From Blepharisma japonicum (taxonomy: Eukaryota > Ciliophora > Heterotrichea > Heterotrichida > Blepharismidae): 64,000 bases of DNA. The stretch lies in assembly GCA_949751835.1 (NCBI GenBank), contig CATKHK010000022.1:1-64000 (forward strand). Reading direction: 5' to 3'. Under the pieces are notes generated by a model, which worked only from the letters and a program-made list of their open reading frames with translations, searched no databases and had not been told where the DNA came from. Within the stretch, counting starts at the first letter, position 1, and each line of letters begins with the position of its first letter. Positions 34,628-44,467 of the stretch are shown here, piece by piece. A program made the translations under genes and the position numbers.

Positions 34628-35725
34628 ATGGAACCAAAATATATCGGATTATGTGCAATGTTCCTTGGAGATGAAATAGTAGCTCATTATACAGGAACCC
34701 CAAAAGATGAAGTCCGAGCTTTTAAAACCCTCGTAAGCTTCGAAAGCCTTGCTTTTTTCGAAGAACTCCGAGCATCAATATATGATGTAATCGACAAAGT
34801 AGGCTTAGACCATGCATCTGAGCTTCTTTCTATTCCAATCAAATCCCTAACTCTTATTAACGACACTAGTCGCTATCGAAATGAGGCTAATAGAGAGCTC
34901 TCCCCTCGTTCAAAAAAATTTAATCTCATGAGATCTGAACGATATGAGCTAAAGCGAAACCTTTATATTAAAGCCAATTCAAAACAAAAAAATTATGATA
35001 ATCCTATATCTGACCTCCATGACATTGAAGAATTAAAACAAAGAGTTTCCAGACTTTACAATCACGGAGTCAATATAAGGGTTATTCAGTCACTTTTTGA
35101 TATAAGAAATGGAGGATATATTCACTCTTGGGGAGGCTGAGAGAGATCTCCTGCATTTTATGCAAGAGCTGACGAGCTAAAGCAGCAAATTATTGCGATG
35201 AGGGCAAGCGATATAAGCGACGAAGAGATCCGCAAATCTTTGAATATAGAGGCGCGGCATTTGAGCGAAATTATGGGGGAAATCAACAGGAAAAAATTAA
35301 TTTTTATGAAAAAAGATATCAAAAAAATCCTATATGACTATGCGACAATAAAAAGAAAAGATAAAGTGACAAAATTGCATGGGGTCACAAAAAAGCAAAT
35401 CAATTATTGGTTGGATAGGTGCGAGAAAAAGCAGCTTGATACAGTTTATGACCTTAAAGTAATGAACCCTATTGAAATTTTGAACGCACTCGAGACTTAT
35501 TATATATGTGAGAAAATTGAGGTAGCTGCCAATGAGCTGGGGATTGATGAAAAAGTGCTGGAAATGATTGTCAAAAAATTTGAAGATAAAATCAATGATT
35601 ATTATGGGGAAAATAGTATCAGAACTGAGTGGAATAAAAAGTATGATATAATTTGGTGCAAAGATATAGGAAAATATTGAGTCTCGAGGGGTGGAAGTAT
35701 GAAGAGGCAGAAGATTGAAGATTAA
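34628..35725 (+). CDS. Protein with repeated helix-turn-helix motifs
   Basis: A 365-residue protein. I start it at ATG 34628 (MEPKYIGL); a TTG frame extension upstream is not needed. TGA=Trp codons at 35138 and 35678 carry it to TAA at 35723. Several helix-turn-helix-like stretches recur, e.g. SDEEIRKSLNIEARHLSEIM, KLHGVTKKQINYWLDRC and VAANELGIDEKVLEMIVKKF, plus an earlier one (DHASELLSIPIKSLTLI). The C terminus is basic. DNA binding (homeodomain-like or transposase-type folds) is a reasonable inference, but I recognise no named family and see no catalytic triad. Confidence 0.65.
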
Positions 35726-36155
35726 AATTGTAAAGCAGATCGTATAATTTACTGATTTAAATTATATATTTACTCCTTATATTGTATAATATTTGATATT
35801 TTAAGGGGCATCTGATAAATCTTTAGGTTTCTAATTTAAATTTCCTTGAAATCAAGAAACATAATTTTGATAAAAATATCCAAGAAAATGCGTTAAGGTT
35901 TTAAGATGATGAGATTAAATGAAACTTGTTTGAGCTATTTTGCAAAAATAGCCAGCTGGCATAGAGCCCCAAAGATGATTTTGCATAAATGGCGAGGTAT
36001 AAGTATATCATGAAGGATGCATTTGTGCTCTTCGTGATGTTGATCAGCCATCAGTAAAAGAAGGCCCAAGAACGGTATTAGAAAGAATTCGATTTAATTT
36101 TGATTTTCTTTCTGGGTCTATACTATTAAAAACTGTTCAAAAAATATATATATAA
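35726..36155. other. Upstream region of SKP1 with a short open frame
   Basis: A forward frame runs from about 35958 to TAA 36153-36155, directly in front of and in phase with the SKP1 ATG. It contains one TAA; after it, 46 codons are open (RDVDQPSVKEGPRTVLERI). It may be the tail of a decayed gene or an upstream ORF. The promoter of SKP1 must lie in this interval. Confidence 0.3.
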
Positions 36156-36722
36156 ATGACGAAAGATCTTATAACTATTTTAGCTAGAAAAGGCAGCTCA
36201 GTCCACTGCAGTAACCAAATTGCTGTTCTAAGCCCACTTATATCTGAATTCCTTAATGAATACCAAACATCTGAAATTCCATTAGTTCATATATCAAAAA
36301 CCTCACTTGAGCACATTATAGAGTACTGTGAGCATTATTCCTATGCCCTTCCAGATCCTCTTCCAAAGCCTCTTCCCAATAAAAAATTAAAGCAAATTAC
36401 CGATAATTTTGAATACGCTTTCTTTAAGCAATTAAAACCTCATCACTTATGCAAGCTGCTAGAAGCTTCAGACTATTTAGGTATCGAAAGACTTTACCAA
36501 GGATGTTGTGCTTTTCTTGCATCTCAATATATGGAGAGACATCCAGATATATTAAAGGCAAAACTTAACTTATCAGAAAATTATAACGACCGAATGGAAG
36601 CAAAAATATTAGAAAATTTCCCATGGGTGAACAATCCTGAAGGTGAAGAACCTTCTCCTTTGATAGACTCTGGAATTTTACACAAAATTTCAGAAAAAAT
36701 AAAAAAGCTGTTTTACAGGTAA
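36156..36722 (+). CDS. SKP1: SKP1-like E3 ubiquitin-ligase subunit
   Basis: A 188-residue protein with the BTB/POZ-like fold of SKP1: IIEYCEHYSYALPDPLP (compare VIxWCxHHKxDPP), a spacer, FFKQLKPHHLCKLLEASDYLGIERL (compare LFELILAANYLDIKGLL) and a C-terminal tail with DILKAKLNLSENYNDRMEAK ahead of ENFPWV (compare [26 protein letters not shown]). SKP1 bridges cullin-1 to F-box proteins in SCF ubiquitin ligases. The C terminus is longer than usual (KISEKIKKLFYR), past the usual NxWC end. Divergence from canonical SKP1 is moderate, and ciliates often have several copies. Confidence 0.85.
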   Translation: MTKDLITILARKGSSVHCSNQIAVLSPLISEFLNEYQTSEIPLVHISKTSLEHIIEYCEHYSYALPDPLPKPLPNKKLKQITDNFEYAFFKQLKPHHLCKLLEASDYLGIERLYQGCCAFLASQYMERHPDILKAKLNLSENYNDRMEAKILENFPWVNNPEGEEPSPLIDSGILHKISEKIKKLFYR

Positions 36723-36723
36723 A

Positions 36724-37311
36724 TTAATTATTTTCTAAACAATTTGTATGTCCATGGCTTCTGCACACAATGCAAGTAATTTCAGATAATTCCTCGTTTT
36801 CTATTGAATTTTTGCGGTTTAGGCAGTAAGAGCTTTCATGGCCTCTTAAATCACAAAATTCGCATTGTTTTATACTCATAATCGCGTCTGGATAATTTTT
36901 AAAAATACATCTGCTTGCCAAATGGCCTATTTTATTGCAAAGTAAGCATAAAGAAAATTTGCAATGGATCAGGGAATGGCAAGAATCTCCACATTGAAAG
37001 CACCGTTTTTCTAGTCTTGATAAAGGACGAGGTGATATAAAACCATTTGATTTAAAATTGAGGGAGGATAGAGGGTTTATTTCTATTGAAGATATAAGGG
37101 TTTTTATGGTTTCTGCAATTTTTTCGAGGCGGCTTAGCTCATTTAATTCTTCTTGTGTTGGATCTCGGTTTTCAAAATTTTGCTTGATCTAAGTGTGAGT
37201 TACTATTTCTGGGTAAATTTCAAGTCTTGGGTCTAGGACTGCAATTTTTTCAGGGTTTTTGATCTTCGTAAAAATCATTATAAAATGGATACTGTGAGCT
37301 GAGTAAGCCAT
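36724..37311 (-). CDS. Four-zinc-knuckle (CCHC) protein
   Basis: A 190-residue protein from ATG 37311 to TAA 36724, with a 15-nt intron at 37189-37203. Four consecutive CCHC knuckles occupy the C-terminal half: CFQCGDSCHSLIHC, CLLCNKIGHLASRC, CEFCDLRGHESSYC (all C-x2-C-x4-H-x4-C) and a shortened CIVCRSHGHTNC. The N-terminal half is helical. Such arrays bind single-stranded RNA or DNA (AIR1, CNBP-type proteins). The stop lies 2 bases from the SKP1 stop, tail to tail. No reverse transcriptase or other retroelement part is nearby, so I treat it as a host gene. Confidence 0.8.
37189..37203 (-). other. 15-nt intron
   Basis: On the reverse strand gtaactcacacttag; removing it deletes an in-frame TAG and joins LEIYPEI to IKQNFENRD in the zinc-knuckle gene. 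Confidence 0.88.
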
Positions 37312-37536
37312 TTTTGAAAGTAGAGAGATTTATGAAAGAATTCTGAGTAGATTAGGCAAGATAAGGAAATTTATTGTTAATGGCTAGAAGACATAAAGAA
37401 TTGCTAAATTAGTTTAGAGAGCTTTGAGAGGGTTTGCATTGGCATTAACTTAAAATAATTGATTCCTAGCGCAATTGCATACTTTTTAATTAAAAAACTG
37501 AAATATGGTCAATCAAATAAATAGTTAATACCCAAA

Positions 37537-38193
37537 ATGGATATAATTAACTTGCAAAAATTAGAAAGGCTACGTACTTATAATCATTTCCAAAGAGAAA
37601 AAGATATTTTCAACGACGAACTGGGAGGCTCAAAATTTTACGACAAATTCCAGCCTTTCCATATGCCTCAGTTCAGCCCAAAACAGAGATCGACCCTTAT
37701 TAAAACCCGTCTGAAAAAATCAAAAATCTCGAAATCAACCAATGTTCCTCATTCCTTATCCCCTCCAAAATCTCGATTTCCTTGTATAACTAATGAAGCT
37801 CCTAAATCATTATTTGTTTTAGGGTTAAAAGGCCCTAGTGAGTATAAGTTTAGCTCAAAATCTCCATTATCATTTGAACCCTCAAAAGAAGAAGCCACAT
37901 ATGAAGAATTTTCCAAAGAAGGAAAATCCCCTTCAAATGCGATTAAAAATTTGCAAAAAAACCCAATAAATTTGCAATATAAAAAGAATTATTTCGCTGA
38001 AAGTTTTTTGACTGTTCCATCAGATAAAAAGAAGTTTATAAACAGTGTCGGAAATTACAAAGAAAGACTAGCAAAATCCACAGGAAGAAGAATCATAAAT
38101 TTAGAAGAAAAAATCATAGAAGAAATGAGCAATGATACTAATCGGTCAAGTATTTCTGGCTCAGATATTTTACTTCCCAAAATAAACAACTAA
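37537..38193 (+). CDS. Orphan protein, 218 residues
   Basis: Clean ORF from ATG 37537 to TAA. The protein is basic, Ser/Lys/Pro-rich and probably largely disordered (e.g. LIKTRLKKSKISKS, SSKSPLSFEPSKEE), with a short helical C-terminal stretch (RRIINLEEKIIEEMS). No membrane segment, signal peptide or domain recognised. It sits between a divergent zinc-knuckle gene (225-bp gap) and the inhibitor-2 gene (93-bp gap), typical of the tight spacing here. Function unknown. Confidence 0.7.
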   Translation: MDIINLQKLERLRTYNHFQREKDIFNDELGGSKFYDKFQPFHMPQFSPKQRSTLIKTRLKKSKISKSTNVPHSLSPPKSRFPCITNEAPKSLFVLGLKGPSEYKFSSKSPLSFEPSKEEATYEEFSKEGKSPSNAIKNLQKNPINLQYKKNYFAESFLTVPSDKKKFINSVGNYKERLAKSTGRRIINLEEKIIEEMSNDTNRSSISGSDILLPKINN

Positions 38194-38286
38194 CTGTAAA
38201 TCTGATTTTTTATAAAATAACTTCTTTTTCAAAGGGATTTTTGATCTTTTTCATATCCATTTATAGAGTATTAATATAATCTTATA

Positions 38287-38730
38287 ATGGATAAAAAGGA
38301 CTCTCCTAGTAAACATTCAAGTGTCAACTTTTCTACAGCTTCTGATAGTCATATGGAGGTTGAGAGAGCAAGAGAAAATCAAGAAAGAGCTTCTCTTGAA
38401 GAAAGACAAACACACGATCATCGAAGAGGGATTCAATGAGATGAAGAAGTCATCAAAGAACATGATAAAGAAAGAGGTACAAGAATGAAGGTAACTGAGC
38501 CAAAAACTCCATATAATTATATGGACATTGAAGAATTAAATGAAGAAATAAGAACTGGAGAAGTCCTCAATGATGCTTCTAAAGAACTCGAAAAAGTTCG
38601 AAAAAAGCAAGAATTTGAAGAACGAAGAAAGCAGCATTATCATGGAGAAATTTCCTATGCAAAACAGCTGCTGCAGCAGCACAAGTTCGACGAGGAGCTA
38701 GATGAAGATGAGAAATTTGAAGATGCATAA
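38287..38730 (+). CDS. Protein phosphatase 1 inhibitor-2-like regulator
   Basis: A 147-residue protein from ATG 38287, with TGA=Trp at 38438 restoring the key motif. Inhibitor-2 hallmarks are present in order: IQWDEEVI (compare KWDEMNI, a PP1-docking site), MKVTEPKTPYNYM (compare MKIDEPSTPYHSM) with the phospho-acceptor TP, and HYHGEISYAKQLL (compare HYNEGLNIKLARQL), the helix that covers the PP1 active site, then an acidic tail. It should bind and restrain PP1 and may respond to GSK3-type phosphorylation of the Thr. A standard-code reading would start only at MKVTEPK and lose the first motif. Confidence 0.9.
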
Positions 38731-38750
38731 TTAATTTCGTCATATTTATG

Positions 38751-39848
38751 TTAGTTTTGATTAAGAATTGGTCTTTCTTCAGGCTCATTATTAAGCTTCA
38801 TCTTTTCTGATATGTAAGGGACTATAAACATAAATAAAAAGCCATTAACGTATTCAAAATAAATGATAATAAAAAGAGCAAGGACTTGGTAAGTTCCGTA
38901 CATAACGATAAAGAAAAATAAATGAACGATTAATATGGCAAGAATGAGGAGACCGAGCCTTCCTAAACTTTTCTTTGAGCTTCTGACATTCCATCATAAA
39001 TCTAAGTGGTATTGGTTTAGACAATAGTATCCTAGTGCAGCACCGCTCGCATAAAAAATAGCGCCGAGACCAGCTAAGGTTTCAAGTGCTGCATCTCATT
39101 CATCAATGTCTTGATCGCATTCATCATCAATATTGTCAGTTCAGTCTTCGCCCCATCCAGGAAATCTTACAAGTAAGATAAGAGCTCCAATGGTATAAAT
39201 TCCTGCACAAATTAAATGGAGGGCTATAACTGGCTTAGAAGTACTCAAGCTATTAACATAATCTCCTAATTCTTTTTCATAAACAATCACTACATTAATA
39301 ATAAAGGCTGAAAAAAATATCGCTAGCACCACTTGCGAATAAAAATGTTCCCCAAAATATACCCTAATATAAGCCACATACAAAATATAAACTATCGCTG
39401 CTGGGTATTTCCAATTTCCAAGATTTTTCAACTTATAAACCCCATATATCAAAACTGTACAAATTCCTAAAGTGTGCCCTGAAGGGTTTCCTCAGTCAAA
39501 ATTGCACTCTTTCGCCTCAATATCATCATCATACCAATAAGGCCTTGGATCTGCATACAAAAGTTTTGCAATATCTGTAAAAACCCTAGAAATAATCCAT
39601 ACAATGATAATTTCCATGCCCAGAGCTGGAGAAATTTCATAGGTCATGTACCAAATAAGCAAGGTTATAACAACCCTTACCTGCACAAAAATAAAGGAAA
39701 TTATATCTTGGCCTAAACTTTCGCCGTCTTGGATTTCTTCTGTAAAGTCAGTCCCACTGTGTTTTAAATCATATTTAAACCCAATATCAAATCCGATTGC
39801 AAGGCATAGCAAAATTAGTGTGGGAAGAATTGAAAAGTGCCGCTTCAT
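38751..39848 (-). CDS. PAP2-superfamily phosphatase, glucose-6-phosphatase-like
   Basis: A 365-residue multi-pass membrane protein from ATG 39848 to TAA 38751, joined over TGA=Trp codons (near 39492, 39141 and elsewhere). The three phosphatase motifs are intact: KLLYADPRPYW (K-x6-RP), GNPSGHT (PSGH) and RVYFGEHFYSQVVLAI (R-x5-H; the HFxxQVV end is as in glucose-6-phosphatase). About eight to nine hydrophobic helices surround them, with an acidic loop (TDNIDDECDQDIDEW). It likely hydrolyses a sugar phosphate or lipid phosphate on the luminal side of the ER; the exact substrate is not decidable here. Its stop lies 20 bases from that of the inhibitor-2 gene. Confidence 0.85.
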
Positions 39849-39928
39849 GAGTTTTATTGAAAAATGGGTTCATTTTTATAGTAAGCTTAAGAGCCGTTTC
39901 TATCTCTTTATGAGAATCATTTATAATT

Positions 39929-42900
39929 TTAATTAATAAATTCTATTGCCATGATCAGCATTTTCCTTACTTCTTCTCTGACGTTTTGGTCTTCTACTTG
40001 GATTAGGTCAACAACTAGCCTTCCCATTCTTTTCATTACTGTCTTTAAATCTTTTGAAATCCCTGGCAATAGGGTTCCGGCTACTACAGGGTAAAGAGCA
40101 AGAACTTCGTCAGCTCTGTCTTTTGACAGTTTGTCTTTATCTAAAATTTCTGAAATAATTTCTTCACTTAGACAATAAAGTTCTTCTTTGCTTTTCTCAT
40201 CTCTTGCTACAATGGCTAGCAAAATATCTAAATAAACAGCTAAGCTTTCCTTTTCTTGCTTAAAAATTCCTGGCAGTGTTTTCATATGTTTCAATAGCCC
40301 AGCTTGCCACAGCCTTTGCCTTAGATCAACTCTAGTGTTAAATCCTTTGGAAAATCTATAAGAATCCTTTAATGTTGTTGATAATTCTTTCAGAGACTCA
40401 TCACTAAATATTGACAAGTTGGCTGAAATTATTTTACTTGATGCAATTATATGCAGCTGAATCATGCATTTTTCTATACATTTATTCGCATCAAATTGCA
40501 GCTCATTATTTGCAGGCTCTACAAGCAGTTCTTCAGGGAGGGTTCCTTTAAGACAGTTTGATAGGAAATAAAGCATTAAAGCAGAGAACTCTAAGGAGTC
40601 TGGCAAATTGGTAACGAGTTGGTTAAAAGCATTGGTACAGACCCTTGCAATTTGTTCTTGGCATGTGCACACCCCAGTTTGTAGTAAATTCAAAAAATCA
40701 GGTATCAAGAACTTTAAAGTGGAGTAATGGTCTACAAGTAACTTTACAAATAAAAGTAAAATTTTCTGGCAGGTGGAGCTTATCCATTGCTTACTAGCTT
40801 GTACTCCTCCTTCAAAATCGTCAAAAACAGGTAGGATCACTCCAGTGTATATTAATTTCCATTTTTCAGAGTCAAAAACGTCTCCCATGGCGTCTAAGCT
40901 TTCAAATAAAATTATCAAGGCTTTATTTTCTATATTTGTGTTTTCGGCTAATAATTTTGATGAAATTTCTGATAATAAAGGCAGCCAATAGTCACCTTTT
41001 ATTGTCCCTCGTGCAGTTTCTTGTAGACAGTTTCCTATTAAATCCATGCTTCTTAAGCAGTATTGTTCGTTTCCACTTGAAGCAAAAGCACACAAACAAT
41101 AAACTAGCTCTTGCATATTATTAGATAGCAGGCTTAAATGAGTGCTTACTACGTATTCAATTGCAGAAAAAGCAAGCTGAGTAGCTGCTTCATTTTTTCC
41201 ACGTAAAGCAAGTCTAAATATTTCAAATATAGAAAACCAGCCTGATTTTATATTTTGGGAGAGCATTTTTACAAGATTTGCTATACAATTAACTACAAGC
41301 TCTTTTACATGCTCACTTGGAGTATTCTTCATTATCAGTTCAAAAGCTTCTAGAAAGCCCATTTGGAAGTGAAAATCAGCCAATTCTTCAATTTGCAAAA
41401 ATTTCATAGCCAGCTGTTTAAGTGAGTCTATCGCAAAAATAGCTACAGAAATATCAGGGTGCAGGCCAGCTTTAGAAAAGTGTTCTTTTAAATGGTGCCA
41501 AATCCTCCCCCAGACATAGCGAATCCTATTCATATTTACATGGGCGACATTGACTAAAGCTTTAATGCAAAAAGTCTGTGAGGTGTCTGAATTTAATTCT
41601 TCTTTAGAAACTTCAATTAATTGTATCACAAAATCTATAATTGAGTCATCATCCATGTACTCAGAAGCGCTAAATACGTAATCAATATCGTCTGGGCTTA
41701 TTTTGCTTGACACATTTTCTGAAATTGTATGATCCATCTCGCTTACAATCCCATTATATTCTACCCCAGAACTTATCATATGTAAATGGTCTAATTTTGA
41801 TAGGCATTTTAGTACGTGAATTCAGGATTTTTTTAAAAAATTAGCTTGGTATCTGGCAATTTCTAGTAAGGCTTTCATGCATTCTACGTTTTTATCAGAA
41901 ACTGTGCTGTGGGTTTGTAATAAAGATGTAGATTTCGCTAGAGAAGATACTAAAATTTCAGCTTCTAAATTAAGTCCAAAGCGACAAGCAATTCTTATGC
42001 AGGCTAAATAGCCTTGCAGAGAAAGCCTTCAGAAATTGGGATCAGTGGCTTCTTCTAGCACTATTGAAAAAGTTGCTATAAGAGGCTGCCAGATAGCTTC
42101 AAAGAGTGTTTTTATATGCTCTACATCATTAGAAATATGATAAGTATTATTTCTTTTGGTTTTTCTCATAAGCTCTTGGCCTTTTTTCATGACTAACTGC
42201 GATTCTTTGGCGAAAATTTCATTTTTCTTTTTTCCTGTGCTTTCTAATTTCACCCTAGCTTCATCATCTTCTTGTAACGTAAATGGATTTTCTTTGACTT
42301 CTTTATAAATAGCTTCTAATAGATCATCAGGGAAATTCTGCCCATTATTGGTGCCTTCATTATTTTTTATAAACTGATGTAATTGCATTTTATCAACAAC
42401 AGCTGGATTATGTAAATTTGTCTGCAACATCATAATAGAAAATGACAAAACATAAGCTGCATCTGCATTAGAAAAAATATTTGGGTTATCATTATGAAAT
42501 TTTGCTGCAAAAGTCTGCATGATTCTGTCAACTTTTTGACCTTCTCCAGGTAGTCTAAAACTTGATAAAAATACTCGTAAACCTCTTACAAGTGAGCAGC
42601 TTCTAAAATCAAATAATTGGCAATATTCTGTAAGGATTTCTAAGTTAAATTGTTTGAATTCTCCTAAATAGTCTCCAAGTTGAGTTTTGTCTAATTCTGA
42701 GCTTTTAAGGTAAACAGCGATTTCTTTTTTGCTGGTAGGGTCTAATAAAGAGCATTGGGAAAGGTAATGGATAGCTGATGATGGCTTTATCTTGAATTTC
42801 GAAGCTGCTCTAGCATATATCGCTTTAAGCTGTTTAGCTTTTTCGTAAGGGTCTAAAGCAATTATCGGAATTTCTGAGGTCATGTCGCTTGCTGACTCAC

Positions 42901-44419
42901 TGTCATCGTGACTTTCATCATTTTTGGTGTTTGAAGGGCTTTCTTCAATTCAAGCTACAAGGGAAACTACTATTTTTTCAAGGGTTTCTAATGCGGTCGC
43001 TCGAAGGACGAGATCCTGGGGATTTGTTTGGTGGTCTCCTTTGTGCTTCCCAATAGCGATTTTTCCTAAATTATCGATCATTCTGGTAAATACATCTTTT
43101 TCTTCAATATCGCAGTCATAATTTAAAAAAAGTTCGAGCGCCACTCTAGGGTTTTGAGCAATTTGATAGAAAACTTGTATTACTAATAATTTCTGCTGAT
43201 AAGTCGCATTATCACTTTCTAACAAAAATATAAAAATTTGATCCAAAAATACCCCAATTTCTGTTTTCAAGCTGCTTCTAAAGTTATTTACCAGTGCTAC
43301 AAAAATAGACAAAGTCAATGCAAAGGTAGTAGTTTCATACGAAAACGAGTTCTGTAACAAGCTTTCACATAAAGTCCCTTTCAACACTTCTAAAAATTGC
43401 GGATGAGATGAAAAGACAGGCCCAGGGTTATCAATAAGTGTCAACAAGAGCTCTAATGACAAAACCTTGGACTTAAACGTCAAGTTTGGGGTTGTGCTAA
43501 ATAATGCTTACTTTGACAATTCTTTTTGACTGAGTTTACATATAGACCTAAAAACTACTAAGGCGTCAGTAAACCTTTCATTTTCGCTACCGATTAGACA
43601 CTGGTCTGCAGAGTCAATGTTTTTTAGGTTGATTTCTTTGCAGGAGTCTGAACAAATAGGGTCAGATGTCAGGTCACATAAAGACTCTGCAGGCTTCCTG
43701 CAGACTGTGCACCATCCATAGGTGCCAGCTTCTATGTCATTTTCGTTGATAATTTTTGTATCAGCTGATTCTTGATCAGTTTGCTGTAATTCTATTTTGT
43801 CGACCATTAGCCGGACTAAGGATTTTATCATATAGTCTACTGGTTCTTTATTGAAGCTGGTTGAGGCTCTTTCCATTTTTTGGAATAAGGAATGAAGCAT
43901 TTGGGTTAGGGTGGCTTTAGATGTTGTTTGGTTAACTAAATTATTGCTTGTAATGTGTATATGATAACAAGCTCTAAAAGCCTCTAATAGCATTTTATCA
44001 TGGATTTCACAGTTAAAGCTAGTAACCATTGTTAGAAGTGTTTTTATGACTTGCAGCTGAACATTGTCATCTCTTTCTCTTACACAATTGCACACACTTT
44101 CTACGATTGAATCGACCAATCTTTGTGAGGTCGCTGGATCGATGGAATTTCCAGTCATAAATCCATGTGACATTAATTTTTGAATGTAATACAGAACGGT
44201 TTCAATGATACTTGTAATTTTTGTGTCCAATGCTTGCTTCAGGATTGGAAAATATTGATCAGCGTTTAAAGATCGGTCTGTTTTAGCTTTTTCTAATGCA
44301 GAGGCATAGCTTTCATGCAGCTCTTTATGCTTTCAGTTTTGTAAATGCTTGTTTATTTTTTCGAAAGCTGATGTAAGTAGCTCTGAATATACCGCATAAG
44401 GATCGCTCAGCTGGTCCAT
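39929..44419 (-). CDS. BIG/Sec7-family ARF guanine-nucleotide exchange factor
   Basis: A 1491-residue protein from ATG 44419 (MDQLSDPY) to TAA 39929, with one 15-nt intron (43497-43511) and several TGA=Trp. The Sec7 domain spans about residues 515-705: LGDYLGEFKQFNLEIL, then FRLPGEGQKVDRIM with the catalytic glutamic finger, then AAYVLSFSIMMLQTNLHNP. Long helical repeats before and after match the DCB-HUS and HDS regions of the BIG subfamily. It should load ARF GTPases with GTP at the trans-Golgi for vesicle coat assembly. A Cys-rich patch in the N-terminal part (WCTVCRKP...CSDSC) looks like a zinc site. The length fits BIG proteins. Confidence 0.93.
43497..43511 (-). other. 15-nt intron
   Basis: Reverse-strand gtaagcattatttag inside the ARF-GEF gene. 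Removal (phase 2) joins QKELS to NTTPNLTFKSK and brings the two parts of the gene together; without it TAA stops translation. Confidence 0.92.
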
Positions 44420-44467
44420 TTTATCCTAAGTGTATTTAATAGAGATTTGAATTTATTATGACAATTA

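Noticed and set aside
35198-35680. Second half of the helix-turn-helix gene as a separate gene
   Set aside because: It is in the same frame as the first half and joined by a single TGA (Trp), with a continuous helical protein across it.
36724-37311. Zinc-knuckle gene as a retroelement Gag
   Set aside because: Four knuckles in a small single gene with a 15-nt intron and no reverse transcriptase, integrase or terminal repeats nearby; better explained as a host RNA-binding protein.
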